64,000 nucleotides of DNA from Anaerolineaceae bacterium (GTDB lineage: Bacteria > Chloroflexota > Anaerolineae > Promineifilales > Promineifilaceae), in contig PABI01000129.1 of the NCBI GenBank assembly GCA_002699125.1, positions 79,887-143,886 of the forward strand, given 5' to 3'. Positions 25,185 through 34,483 of the stretch are shown one piece after another (the first letter of the stretch is position 1; the number at the start of each line of letters is the position of its first letter). The notes under the pieces are model-generated. The model searched no databases. It was given only the letters and a program-made list of their open reading frames with translations, and was not told where the DNA came from. A program made the position numbers and the translations under genes.

Positions 25185-25208
25185 AATAAGATGGTTTTGG
25201 AGGATAAA

Positions 25209-25595
25209 ATGGCAGACAGCGAAAAAATGACAATTAATATCAGCGTGGTGGATTTAGGCAAAATTGATTTACTGGTGGAAGAAGGTCATTATGCTAACCG
25301 GACCGATTTCATTCGCACCGGCATTCGCAATCAGCTGGATAAACATCAGGATGAAGTGAAGCAGTCTGTGACGCGCAAAACGATGGTGGTCGGCGCGGTG
25401 ACATACGGCCGTAACTCCCTGGAAAAACGACGGGCCGCCGGGGAAAAGGTTTCGGCCTGGGTTGTGGGCAGCCTCATTATTGCCGATGATGTATCGGCTG
25501 AATTGGCGCTGGATACCATCGAGTCGATCAAAGTGTATGGGGTGTTAAAGGCCAGTGATAAGGTGAAAAATGCGCTGGCAGATCGCATTCTGTGA
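25209..25595 (+). CDS. Ribbon-helix-helix (CopG-like) repressor with bactofilin-like C-terminal half
   Basis: A 128-residue protein. Residues 6-45 (MTINISVVDLGKIDLLVEEG then NRTDFIRTGIRNQL) are a typical ribbon-helix-helix DNA-binding domain. The C-terminal half (AWVVGSLIIADDVSAELALD then SIKVYGVLKAS) has the repetitive hydrophobic pattern of short beta-helical, bactofilin-like domains, possibly for oligomerisation. The ATG at 25209 follows a strong TTGGAGG site. Its own promoter carries an inverted repeat that recurs in the divergent ThuA-like promoter, so it is probably an autorepressor controlling both genes. The inducer is unknown. The next gene (GNAT) follows after 34 bp and may be co-transcribed. 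Confidence 0.8.
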   Translation: MADSEKMTINISVVDLGKIDLLVEEGHYANRTDFIRTGIRNQLDKHQDEVKQSVTRKTMVVGAVTYGRNSLEKRRAAGEKVSAWVVGSLIIADDVSAELALDTIESIKVYGVLKASDKVKNALADRIL

Positions 25596-25629
25596 GTTTT
25601 TGCCACAGAGACAAAAGAGGTTATGAGAG

Positions 25630-26670
25630 ATGACAAGTGAGTATACGATTCGGGAATTTAGAGCGAGTGAGGCGACAGAGGCAGAATTTGTAGCGCTGCA
25701 CCAATATGAAAATGAGATGCGAGCAGAGCGACTGCCGGAGGACCCGCCAAAATCTTTGGCTGCGGTAAAGGCCGATTGGCAAACGATTCCCCCATTTTTG
25801 AAAATGCGGATGTGGCTGGTGTGGGATGCGGCAGAAACGGCCGTTATCGGCCAGGGCATTATCGCCTACACAGAAGAGGATAACCCACATCTGGCCCAGG
25901 TGGTCATCGGTGTGCTGCCTGCTTACCGACAGCAGGGGATAGCACGCGAGCTGCTGGCGCTGATTGTGCCCGTGGCTGAAGCGCAGGGGCGTCGCTTGTT
26001 GGTGGGGAATACAAACGGCCTTGTGCCAGCCGGCGAGAAACTTATGGAGCGGCTGGGCGGCAGTCGTGGCTTAGCCACGCACATTAACCAGTTGGCTCTG
26101 ACCGAGCTGGACGATTCTTTATTAAAAAGCTGGTTGCAAATTGGCCAGAAGCGAACGGCCGAATTTGAGCTAGGCCTGTGGCAAGGTGCATACCCCGAGG
26201 ATCGTCTGGAGGAAATAGTGGCTTTGCATGAAGTAATGAATCAACAACCTTATGACGATCTGGATGTTGAAGATTTCCACATCACCGGCGAGCAGCTGCG
26301 GCAGATTGGAGCCAATCTGGTGGCGCAGGGGGTTGAGCGCTGGACTTTTTATGTGCAAGAACGGGCCACAGGTAAGCTGGCCGGTTACACAGAAATGGCG
26401 TATTTGCCCGACCGGCCCGCCGTGGCCAGCCAGGGTGACACGGGCGTATTTCCTGAGTTTCGCGGGAAGGGTTTAGGGCGCTGGTTGAAGGCGGCGATGT
26501 TGGAGAAGGTTATGGTGGAACGGCCGTCTGTCCAATACGTCCGCACCGGCAACGCTGACTCCAATGCCGCCATGCTCAAAATTAATCGCGAACTGGGCTT
26601 CAAACCGTACCTGTCGCAGACAATCTGGCAGGTGGAAACGGAGAAAGTTCGGGCGTATCTGGCGGAATAG
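25630..26670 (+). CDS. GNAT-family N-acetyltransferase with two GNAT domains
   Basis: A 346-residue protein with two acetyltransferase domains. The first (about 1-165) has the acetyl-CoA loop VLPAYRQQGIARELLALIV. The second (about 170-345) has GVFPEFRGKGLGRWLKAAML followed by the NADSNAAMLKINRELGFKPY motif common at the end of GNAT domains. Tandem GNAT proteins include mycothiol synthase-like and eis-like enzymes, but no specific substrate can be read here. The ATG at 25630 is weakly preceded by AGAGG. It follows the RHH repressor in the same direction, which suggests membership in that regulon. Confidence 0.88.
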   Translation: MTSEYTIREFRASEATEAEFVALHQYENEMRAERLPEDPPKSLAAVKADWQTIPPFLKMRMWLVWDAAETAVIGQGIIAYTEEDNPHLAQVVIGVLPAYRQQGIARELLALIVPVAEAQGRRLLVGNTNGLVPAGEKLMERLGGSRGLATHINQLALTELDDSLLKSWLQIGQKRTAEFELGLWQGAYPEDRLEEIVALHEVMNQQPYDDLDVEDFHITGEQLRQIGANLVAQGVERWTFYVQERATGKLAGYTEMAYLPDRPAVASQGDTGVFPEFRGKGLGRWLKAAMLEKVMVERPSVQYVRTGNADSNAAMLKINRELGFKPYLSQTIWQVETEKVRAYLAE

Positions 26671-26677
26671 TTGATTG

Positions 26678-26742
26678 AACCGCAAAGGACGCAAAGAACG
26701 CTAAGAAAAAAAACTTTGTGCCCTTTGCACTCTTTGCGGTTT
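26678..26742. repeat. Hairpin repeat of CCGCAAAGGACG units
   Basis: AACCGCAAAGGACGCAAAG (26678-26696) is mirrored by CTTTGCACTCTTTGCGGTT (26723-26741), with an A-rich loop. It lies between convergent GNAT and ALDH genes and may also act as a bidirectional terminator. Confidence 0.8.
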
Positions 26743-28258
26743 ACTCCCCGAAGGAGATGCCTTGGGCCAACGGCAAATCTTTGGACCAGTTAATCGTGTT
26801 GGTCTGGCGGCGCATGTACGCTTTCCAGGCGTCGGAGCCGGATTCACGGCCGCCGCCGGTTTCTTTTTCGCCGCCAAACGCGCCGCCAATCTCCGCGCCT
26901 GAGGTGCCGATGTTGACGTTGGCAATACCGCAGTCAGAACCACTGGCGGAGAGGAACGCCTCGGCGGTGCGGAGGGAGTCGGTGAAGATGGCGCTGGACA
27001 GGCCTTGGGGCACACCGTTGTGAATTTGCAGCGCTTCTTCCACCGTGTCGAATTCCAAAATGTAGAGGATGGGGGCAAACGTTTCTTCGCGCACGATGTC
27101 GGTTTGGCCGGGCATCTTGACGATGGCGGGTTCTACAAACTGCGGGCCGATGTCGGGCAGGGGATTGCCGCCAACGACAATTTCGCCTCCTTCTTTTTGG
27201 GCTTGTTCCAGGGCGCGTTGCATGGCGGTTACGGCCGTTCCCGTCGAAAGTGGTCCCATCAGCGTATTTTCATCCAGCGGATCGCCAATGTTGACCTGCT
27301 TGTACGCCTTGGCCAGCCGGTTGGTCAGATCAGCGACAATATCCTTGTGGGCAATGATGCGCCGCGTGCTGGTGCAGCGCTGCCCGGCGGTGCCCACCGC
27401 GCCAAACAAAATAGCCCGCGTGGCCAGATCAAGATCGGCGTCTTTGGCCACGATGATGGCGTTGTTGCCGCCCAGCTCCAAAATGGTGCGGCCAAAGCGG
27501 CGGGCCACGGTTTCGGCCACAATGCGGCCGGTGCGAATGGAGCCGGTGAAAGAGACCAGCGGCAGGCGGTTGTCGTTGGTGATCAATTCACCCACGGCGC
27601 GATCCCCCACGGTCAGATTAAATATGCCGCTGACGCCGTGATCGGCCATGACCTGGTTGGCGATGTGTTGGATGGCAACGGCCGTTAACGGCACCAGTTC
27701 CGACGGCTTCCACACAACGGTATCGCCACAAACGGCGGCAATCGCCGCATTCCAACTCCAGACGGCTGCCGGAAAGTTAAAGGCGGTGATGACGCCCATT
27801 GGCCCCAGCGGATGCCACTGCTCGTACATGCGGTGGCCCGGGCGCTCGGAGTGCATCGTCAGGCCATAAAGCTGGCGCGACAGGCCCACGGCAAAGTCAC
27901 AAATGTCGATCATCTCCTGCACTTCGCCAATGCCTTCGGCGCGGATTTTGCCCATTTCCAGGCTGACTAGTTCGCCCAGCGGTTCTAAATTGTCGCGCAG
28001 AGCGTTGCCCAGGTCGCGCACCAGCTGGCCGCGCTGCGGAGCCGGGGTGCTGCGCCAGGTTTGGAAGGTGGATTGGGCGGTATCGACGGCGCTGTTGTAG
28101 GAAACGGCCGTGGCCGGCAATACGCTGGCAATCGGTTCACCTGTTGTCGGGTTTAAAGACACAATTGGCTTGGTGTCTGACGCTATCCATCCATCTGGTC
28201 CCGTACAGACGCCTTGGTTCTCTGAGTTGATCTGTAGTTTTTCCAGAATTGCTTTCAT
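26741..28258 (-). CDS. Aldehyde dehydrogenase, ALDH7/AmaB type
   Basis: A 505-residue NAD-dependent aldehyde dehydrogenase. The catalytic Cys is in TAGQRCTSTRRI and the general-base Glu in ILELGGNNAIIV. The GGNNAI form (instead of GGK/GGN-P) marks the ALDH7 group, whose members oxidise alpha-aminoadipate semialdehyde/piperideine-6-carboxylate in lysine catabolism or betaine-type aldehydes. The N-terminus is of usual length. I place the start at the ATG at 28258 (AGGAG ten bases upstream); a longer frame starts at 28276 but swallows that site. It begins 14 bp after a permease gene on the same strand, so permease and ALDH are probably one operon. Confidence 0.9.
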   Translation of the reverse strand: MKAILEKLQINSENQGVCTGPDGWIASDTKPIVSLNPTTGEPIASVLPATAVSYNSAVDTAQSTFQTWRSTPAPQRGQLVRDLGNALRDNLEPLGELVSLEMGKIRAEGIGEVQEMIDICDFAVGLSRQLYGLTMHSERPGHRMYEQWHPLGPMGVITAFNFPAAVWSWNAAIAAVCGDTVVWKPSELVPLTAVAIQHIANQVMADHGVSGIFNLTVGDRAVGELITNDNRLPLVSFTGSIRTGRIVAETVARRFGRTILELGGNNAIIVAKDADLDLATRAILFGAVGTAGQRCTSTRRIIAHKDIVADLTNRLAKAYKQVNIGDPLDENTLMGPLSTGTAVTAMQRALEQAQKEGGEIVVGGNPLPDIGPQFVEPAIVKMPGQTDIVREETFAPILYILEFDTVEEALQIHNGVPQGLSSAIFTDSLRTAEAFLSASGSDCGIANVNIGTSGAEIGGAFGGEKETGGGRESGSDAWKAYMRRQTNTINWSKDLPLAQGISFGE

Positions 28259-28272
28259 CTTACTGTCTCTCC

Positions 28273-30753
28273 TCATTCCTTCTCTTCATCACTCTCATCA
28301 ATTTCGTCAATCTCGTCAATCGTTTCTTTGCTTGCCTGATTGTTTCCCTCCTTGGGATTAGAAGGAATCTTAACCAGCATCTGTTTACGGCCGTCTGCCA
28401 CGGCAATGACCGTTTCCACATTAATATCTTTAGAAATCAGGCCAAAATCTTGCAGCGTCCAGATTGTGGTAATGCGGTCGCTGAGATTTGGCCACTGATC
28501 TTTAGCCCATAAATAACGGCGGCGGCTGAACTGCCAGATAGGTTCGGGCTGAATCTGCGGCTTATAGTTACGGAATTCTTCCCAAATTTCTTGGGAATCT
28601 GTTTGCGGAAACAAAATGCTTAACATCGCTTTTTGCACCACAGAAGCGTTTCTGCCGTGCTCCTCAGACACCCAATTTATATGGTAGTTGTGGATGAAGG
28701 TAAAAATGCCAAAATGCGAATAATCCTCAACATCCCGCAAAATTTGTTTACGCTGCTCAAAAGCAGCCTGGTATGTATCCTGAAGTTCTGTGCTGGGTTC
28801 CTCAATGCGTTCATGGTGATGAGCCTCACGCTCAAAAATCGTAGGCTCTAACTTGTAAAGATAACAAATGAGTGTTCGAATACGGTCTGGCCCCACATTG
28901 AATTTGGCAAAAGCCCCTTCATGAATCAAATCGTCCACGGCATGAACAATGCCGCGTTGGCGCGCTTCATCATGGGCGCGCAGCAGACCCAATTGGCCCT
29001 CCAACTCGCTGGGCTGCAAGGGAGCTGCTGGTTTAACAATGGCAATATCAGACAATTTCTTCAGACCACCGTTGGCATTCACGAATTGAATAATGGTAAT
29101 AATTGCACCAAAGACAATAATGACGCCCAGCGCATCCGTTTTTTGGGTAACCAAAACGATCATCATTGAGTAACTGGCAATCATGCCGCGTAGGCCAGCA
29201 AATTTAAGCGATTTTGCTTCGCCAGATCCCGGCTCAATGCCCCGCTCGCGAATCGCATCATCTCGCACAAAAAAGACAGTTGTGCTGGTAATCACAAAAG
29301 CGCTTACAAAACCAAAGGCATAATATGATTCCACGATAACAACTTCGCGGATAATAGGAATGAGAATAGCGGAAATGACCCAAATTACAGCAATACCGAT
29401 GCGATCTTCCTCAAAAATACGGGGCAAGCGTCCCAGCCGGGCGGCATTGGCGGCAACGGCCGCTCCGCCCACATAGCCACCCCCTTGAGCCAACAACAAA
29501 ATGATGGCCAGCAAGGTGCCGGCCACGACCAGAAAGACCTGGCCCGGCGTGTCTTGAATGACGTTGTTAAGCTGGCGCGAAATAGCCAGATCAACCGCCA
29601 CTTCATCAATGTATTCCCCCCGGCTAAGGCCAGCCAGAGGGTCTGGCTCTTCGCCTGTCACACCTGCCAGTTCTTCTTCAGCCTGTTGGGCAAACCGTAA
29701 ATCGTAAAGATCTCCAGCCGCTTCCCGATCTTGTTCCGTGATTCTAATGTCTTCTTCTGTGATGCCTCGGCCAAAAGTTTGGGCGGCAATGATTTCATAT
29801 TCAATGAGCAAGGTGCTGTACCCTTCGGTGGCCGGGATTTTCCACTGTTGGGCGGCAAACAACTGCACGACGCCGGTACCGATGAGAAAAAAAGCAGCCA
29901 GCGACAGGGAAGTGTTGATGACTTTCCATTTGGGTCGGGCCGCATGTTTACCGCTGGCGGGAATGACTTCGTAGCCAGAAAAGCCCAGCATAGCGCTGGA
30001 CATTGAACGGAAAAAGAGCTGAAAGAAGACGACGGTACCAATTGTAGAAATGTCTTGCTGCGCCCGAACGACATGTTCAGCGACGCCATTGATTTCTAGC
30101 CGGCTGACAATGCCCTCGGTTAAGAAAGCCCATTCGGGATTCCCCATGGCGGTTCCGCCCACGATGCCTAAAGCGGCTACGGTGAACAGCGTAAATGCGC
30201 CACCCCCTATCAGAAAAATGGGCACCGCTCGTTTAGGTCCTAAGGCAACCAGCACCACCATAATAAAAAAGGCAAACAATTCTGCCAGCACAATGCGGTA
30301 AGGAGCCAGCTCCGGCAAAAGAAGCATGGTTACATCGGAGGCCGAAATGGAACTGATAATAATGGTTAGAATGGCGTCCAAAAAGAAAAGGCTGGTTCCA
30401 ATCCAGGAGAGCCAGCGCATTTTAGGCGGTCCAATCGCTTCTACCAACGGGCCACTGCCGCCGGCGTTTGGTCTTAGATAGGCACCTGCTTTGTAGGCCG
30501 GCACAATGCCCAAGAGGAGTAAGGCAGAAAGAACAATAAAAGCCAAAATAGCAATTTCATGGTGCCCTTCTGCACCATGAATGGCAAGCAAGGTTTGGTA
30601 AGCAGCCACGCTAAACGCATCGGCGGCAATTTCAAAGATCAAGGCCAAAACACCCAGACCTGAACCACCCAACAGCAAGCCTTCGACTAATAGTTTAGGT
30701 AATTTTCGTTTTGCTTCTTCGTTTTCTGCCGGGTTGACATAACTTTTAAACAT
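28273..30753 (-). CDS. Large APC-superfamily-like permease
   Basis: An 826-residue polytopic membrane protein with about 12-14 hydrophobic segments up to roughly residue 560. A hydrophilic C-terminal region of about 260 residues and an acidic tail (DESDEEKE) follow. Early segments (VEGLLLGGSGLGVLALIFEI) and glycine-rich helix breaks (VGGAAVAANAARLGRLP) recall APC-superfamily amino-acid or K+ permeases. I cannot name the family or the substrate. The ATG at 30753 has GGAGAAGAAAG upstream; an in-frame start at 30828 lacks one. It is followed by ALDH7 in the same direction, pointing to uptake and oxidation of an amino acid or amine. Few ACGGCCGT octamers occur, unlike neighbours. Confidence 0.65.
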   Translation of the reverse strand: MFKSYVNPAENEEAKRKLPKLLVEGLLLGGSGLGVLALIFEIAADAFSVAAYQTLLAIHGAEGHHEIAILAFIVLSALLLLGIVPAYKAGAYLRPNAGGSGPLVEAIGPPKMRWLSWIGTSLFFLDAILTIIISSISASDVTMLLLPELAPYRIVLAELFAFFIMVVLVALGPKRAVPIFLIGGGAFTLFTVAALGIVGGTAMGNPEWAFLTEGIVSRLEINGVAEHVVRAQQDISTIGTVVFFQLFFRSMSSAMLGFSGYEVIPASGKHAARPKWKVINTSLSLAAFFLIGTGVVQLFAAQQWKIPATEGYSTLLIEYEIIAAQTFGRGITEEDIRITEQDREAAGDLYDLRFAQQAEEELAGVTGEEPDPLAGLSRGEYIDEVAVDLAISRQLNNVIQDTPGQVFLVVAGTLLAIILLLAQGGGYVGGAAVAANAARLGRLPRIFEEDRIGIAVIWVISAILIPIIREVVIVESYYAFGFVSAFVITSTTVFFVRDDAIRERGIEPGSGEAKSLKFAGLRGMIASYSMMIVLVTQKTDALGVIIVFGAIITIIQFVNANGGLKKLSDIAIVKPAAPLQPSELEGQLGLLRAHDEARQRGIVHAVDDLIHEGAFAKFNVGPDRIRTLICYLYKLEPTIFEREAHHHERIEEPSTELQDTYQAAFEQRKQILRDVEDYSHFGIFTFIHNYHINWVSEEHGRNASVVQKAMLSILFPQTDSQEIWEEFRNYKPQIQPEPIWQFSRRRYLWAKDQWPNLSDRITTIWTLQDFGLISKDINVETVIAVADGRKQMLVKIPSNPKEGNNQASKETIDEIDEIDESDEEKE

Positions 30754-30880
30754 CTTTCTTCTCCAAAAATCCACTTTACGTAGATCGCCCGTATTGGGGC
30801 TGTTACTTAGCTTGTTTGGATTACACACGTGGGGAGTGGGAATGCTTCAAACAAGGGTTACTGCCTAGCTTTGCTAATTT

Positions 30881-30978
30881 GTAATCGGCAAAAGGTTTGT
30901 AGAAAAAAAGGCATTGGGGCCGATTACGGGCTGACCCGAGAGCATCTTCTTGTAAAGTAAAGCTGCTCTGCCCCAGCC
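30881..30978. other. Unexplained structured segment in the divergent permease intergenic region
   Basis: The gap 30754-31312 (about 560 bp) separates two divergent permease genes. GTAATCGGC (30881-30889) is mirrored by GCCGATTAC (30919-30927). Overlapping its end, GGCTG (30929-30933) pairs with CAGCC (30974-30978), enclosing AGAGCA (30939-30944) with TGCTCT (30964-30969). It could be a leader structure, but it matches no riboswitch I know. Confidence 0.35.
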
Positions 30979-31159
30979 GCCAATTTGGATAGTTTGTTTC
31001 AGGTCAGCAAGTAAAAGCAAGTGAATCGGGGTGTCTTATTTTCAATAACTTTCCCGCTTTTACACAAAATGGGTGCGTTTGTATTTGATGATTAGGCATT
31101 AGTAGGATTATAGTTGATGGTGAGTAGCGCGCCAATAACAGTGGGTAGCGCAGGCGACT

Positions 31160-31212
31160 GCGTAAACCGCAAGAAGTCCTAAGAAAACGCAGAGGCTATT
31201 CACGGTTTACGC
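31160..31212. repeat. Inverted repeat GCGTAAACCG...CGGTTTACGC
   Basis: Ten-base perfect arms (31160-31169 and 31203-31212) with a 33-base loop, about 100 bp before the permease-UspA gene. Upstream copies of GGTAGCGC-like sequence flank it. Probably another small palindromic repeat. Confidence 0.6.
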
Positions 31213-31312
31213 GCAGGTGAACAAAAGCTTATTCAAGTTGAAATTATTTTGAGACCCTTTTGTTCTCCACATGATAATTGATAAAAAATTTGGAGAATGC
31301 AGGAGGCTGATT

Positions 31313-33619
31313 TTGCAAAGTCAAATAGGTAGCGAGGAAATTACCCTGAGCCGAACGTTGGGTTTGTTGGATGTTACCATGATCGGGGTTGGGGCTATGA
31401 TTGGTGCCGGTATTTTTGTTTTGACCGGCATTGCGGCAGGTGAAGCGGGGCCAGCGTTGGTGCTGGCTTTTTTGCTGAACGGTGTTGTGACCACATTTAC
31501 GGCACTTTCTTATGCGGAATTGGGATCATGTTTCCCAGAGGCGGGCGGTGGCTACCTGTGGGTAAAGGAAGGATTGGGCGGCACGCAGGGTTTTTTGGCC
31601 GGGTGGATGAGCTGGTTTGCTCATGCGGTGGCCTGCTCTTTATATGGATTGGGATTCGGCCGTTTTGCCGTCGAGATTATTTCTTTGTGGTATCCAGATG
31701 TACATGAGATTGCTCATCCGCTAACGCTGGGAATCATGGCAGTGATTGTGGTGCTGTTTGCCTACATTAATTTTCGAGGGGCCAGCGAAACCGGCCTGGT
31801 AGGGAATGTGGTCACAATTGCCAAGGTTATTATTCTTGGCGTTTTTATTGTGATTGGGTTTCGTGCTGTGGCAGCACAGCCTAATTTAAATGTATTCACG
31901 GACAATTTTTTGCCTCACGGTTTAGGCGGGGTTTTTGTAGCGATGGGGTTGACGTTTATCGCTTTTGAAGGATATGAAATCATTGCCCAAAGCGGTGAAG
32001 AAGTGAAAGACCCCAAACGCAATATTCCCCGAGCCATCTTCATTTCCATTGTGGTCGTGGTCATTATTTATGCGTTGGTGGCTTTTGTGGCTATTGGTGC
32101 GGTGAATGTTCCGGCCAGTGCGGGCAACATTCCGGTGTGGGATTATCTGGCTGAGGCCCGCGAGGTGGCAATTGTACGGGCGGCGGAACAGTTTATGGGC
32201 CGCTGGGGCGGGATTTTGATTTTGATTAGCGGATTGGCTTCGACGATGTCGGCTCTCAACGCGACGATTTATTCGTCTTCTCGCGTTTCTTTTGCTATGG
32301 GGCGGGATAACAATTTACCCTCCATTTTTGGGCGCATTCACCCTGAGATGCATACGCCTCATTATGCTGTCGGGCTTTCGGCCGTATTAATTATTGTGAT
32401 GGCCTTGCTGCTGCCCATTGATGAAGTAGCCAAAGCGGCGGACGTGATGTTCTTGTTTATGTTTGCCCAGGTAAATGTTGTACTGATGACCCTGCGACGA
32501 CGGCGGCCAGACCTGGACCGCGGTTATTACGTGCCGTTTTTCCCCTGGCCGGCGGTCATTGGCATTGTGACGAATGTGGCGCTGGCCGGGTTTTTAGCGG
32601 TGGAAACAGGTCGCGTTGGTATTTTGACGATTGTGTGGATTGCCGGAGGAATGCTGCTGTATATGGGGTATTTCCGGGGTCGTGAAGAAATGGAACGGCC
32701 GAATGAAATTCTGCTCAAAGAGGCATTGGTCTCTGTTGACTATTCCGTCCTGGTGCCGGTGGCCGATGTGCAGCACGCAGAGGAGCTGGGCCGCCTGGGC
32801 AGCCTGCTGGCCAAGGAGCAAAACGGGGAGGTGTTGGCGCTGCATGTGATTAAGGTGCCGCCGTCCTTGAGTTTGTCAGACGGCCGTTTATTCCTCAAAG
32901 AAGGGCGCGAGCCATTAGAAAGAGTGATTGCGCAGGCGCGCGACCATGACGTTCCGGTTCATACGATGATTCGGCTGGGGCGCAATGTGCCTCAGGCGCT
33001 GATGAAAACCGTCTCGGAAAATGCCAGCGATATGATTTTGTTTGGCTGGCCGGGCACGTCGGGCACAAATACTTCTTTGTTTGGTTCGGTGATTGACAGC
33101 ATTGTGTCCAATCCTCCAGCTGATGTCGCCATTGTGCGCTCCCGGCCTTATGAGCAGATTCGCAAGATTGTGGTGCCGGTTGCCGGTGGGCCTAATTCGA
33201 GTTTGGCGGTGTATACGGCCGTAAGCCTGGCGCGTAATCTACCCGAACCGGCTCAAGTGGTCATGGTGCACGTGGCCGTGAACGGGTTGTCGGAAATGGA
33301 TGTGGCAGCTCGGGCCAACAACACCTTCCGGCGAGCTTCCAGCAGCGTGGTTTATGATCAACTCACTCAGGAGATTGTCAAAGCGGAATCACCCGTCGCC
33401 GGTATTCTGGAAGCGGGTAAAAGTGCCGATATGATCGTGATTGGTGCCACACGGGAGACACTTTTCCGCAATTTATTGTTGGGGAATGTATCGCAGCAGG
33501 TGGCGGAACAAGCGAGTTGCCCGGTGATTTTGGTCAAGCGGCGGAGCACGATTTTGGAATCTGTACTGCGGGAGACGGTGCTGCCGCCCATTCACACATC
33601 AAACAAGTTGAAAAATTAG
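31313..33619 (+). CDS. APC-family amino-acid permease fused to two UspA domains
   Basis: A 768-residue fusion. The permease part (about 1-465) has the APC signature MIGVGAMIGAGIFVLTGIAA, an interior IAFEGYEIIAQSGEEVKDPK and about 12 membrane helices, as in the cationic amino acid transporter group. Two universal-stress-protein-like domains follow (about 480-620 and 620-750), the second starting KIVVPVAGGPNSSLAVYTAV and ending near GATRETLFRNLLLGN. The UspA domains probably bind nucleotide and tune transport. I prefer the TTG at 31313, with AGGAGG seven bases upstream, to the ATG at 31271 without a site. Divergent from another permease operon. No octamer occurs until residue 520. Confidence 0.88.
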   Translation: MQSQIGSEEITLSRTLGLLDVTMIGVGAMIGAGIFVLTGIAAGEAGPALVLAFLLNGVVTTFTALSYAELGSCFPEAGGGYLWVKEGLGGTQGFLAGWMSWFAHAVACSLYGLGFGRFAVEIISLWYPDVHEIAHPLTLGIMAVIVVLFAYINFRGASETGLVGNVVTIAKVIILGVFIVIGFRAVAAQPNLNVFTDNFLPHGLGGVFVAMGLTFIAFEGYEIIAQSGEEVKDPKRNIPRAIFISIVVVVIIYALVAFVAIGAVNVPASAGNIPVWDYLAEAREVAIVRAAEQFMGRWGGILILISGLASTMSALNATIYSSSRVSFAMGRDNNLPSIFGRIHPEMHTPHYAVGLSAVLIIVMALLLPIDEVAKAADVMFLFMFAQVNVVLMTLRRRRPDLDRGYYVPFFPWPAVIGIVTNVALAGFLAVETGRVGILTIVWIAGGMLLYMGYFRGREEMERPNEILLKEALVSVDYSVLVPVADVQHAEELGRLGSLLAKEQNGEVLALHVIKVPPSLSLSDGRLFLKEGREPLERVIAQARDHDVPVHTMIRLGRNVPQALMKTVSENASDMILFGWPGTSGTNTSLFGSVIDSIVSNPPADVAIVRSRPYEQIRKIVVPVAGGPNSSLAVYTAVSLARNLPEPAQVVMVHVAVNGLSEMDVAARANNTFRRASSSVVYDQLTQEIVKAESPVAGILEAGKSADMIVIGATRETLFRNLLLGNVSQQVAEQASCPVILVKRRSTILESVLRETVLPPIHTSNKLKN

Positions 33620-33637
33620 ATTAAACCTCTGTTTCAA

Positions 33638-34483
33638 CTATGTGCCTGGTGTCGATTCCGGTGTAAACGTAGGAATGGGTGTTGGCCAAAAGGTGGCTGT
33701 CAAAGTTGGCTGCGGGGTGGGGCTGGGCAGGGGCGTCCGGGACGGCATGGGCGTGGCTGTCGCGGTGGGTGGTTGCGGTGTGGGCGTGCTGGTTGGCAGC
33801 GGCGAAGGGGTAGGGCTGGGCAGGGGGGTGCTGCTCGGCGCTGGCGAGTTGGGTGTGTTTGTGCTGGTGGGAGGCTGTGGTGTAGGCGTTTGAGTCTGTG
33901 TCGGCGGTGATTGTGTCGCTGTGCCAGAAGGCTGTCCCGACGTTGGTGTGGCGGTAGAAACGGGCACGGCCGTATTGGCGCTTGTGGGCGTGGCTGAGCT
34001 ATCTAACGTCGGGGTAACAGTAGCGGAAGGAACAGGCACGGCCGTATTCGTCCTGGTGGGTGATGCTGTTCGGGTTGCTGCGGGTGTGGCTGTAGCTGTA
34101 TCTGGGGCCTCCGTGGCTGCGGCTGTGTTGGAGGGTGTGGCCGTTGGCGGGAAGGGAATGGGCGTTTCGGGAACGGCCGTTCCCGTTTCACGCAGTTGAG
34201 CCTCATCTTCTTCAGAACCGGCGGCAATGGTTGGGTCCAGCGGGGCAAATTCAAAGTCATAATTGTCGCCATAGTCGGCTTCGGTTTGGGCCAACATGCT
34301 GGCTTCCAGGGAGCGTAACGGCCGTACATTTAGCCCCAGCCACATAAAAGTAAAAATGCAGGCAAAATTAATCAGCAAAGCCAGCAGCAGCACGGCATAC
34401 ATGTTGCGCCGCGCGTTTTTAGTATCTTGTGCTTCAGAAGAGGTAGGCAGATCGGGCGGAGGAACCATTGGCGAAGCGCGCAT
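33638..34483 (-). CDS. Membrane-anchored Thr/Pro-rich protein
   Basis: A 281-residue low-complexity protein. A short cytoplasmic N-terminus is followed by one membrane helix (MYAVLLLALLINFACIFTFM) near residues 28-48, then about 60 residues of mixed sequence and about 150 residues of Thr/Pro/Ser/Ala-rich repeats (TPTPQPPTS, TATPMPSRTP and similar) reaching the C-terminus. The tail may be an extended, possibly glycosylated wall-spanning stalk. Its ATG overlaps the stop of the upstream histidine kinase by one base (TGATG), so both are translated together. The pairing suggests a partner of that kinase, but no function is recognised. Confidence 0.75.
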   Translation of the reverse strand: MRASPMVPPPDLPTSSEAQDTKNARRNMYAVLLLALLINFACIFTFMWLGLNVRPLRSLEASMLAQTEADYGDNYDFEFAPLDPTIAAGSEEDEAQLRETGTAVPETPIPFPPTATPSNTAAATEAPDTATATPAATRTASPTRTNTAVPVPSATVTPTLDSSATPTSANTAVPVSTATPTSGQPSGTATQSPPTQTQTPTPQPPTSTNTPNSPAPSSTPLPSPTPSPLPTSTPTPQPPTATATPMPSRTPLPSPTPQPTLTATFWPTPIPTFTPESTPGT

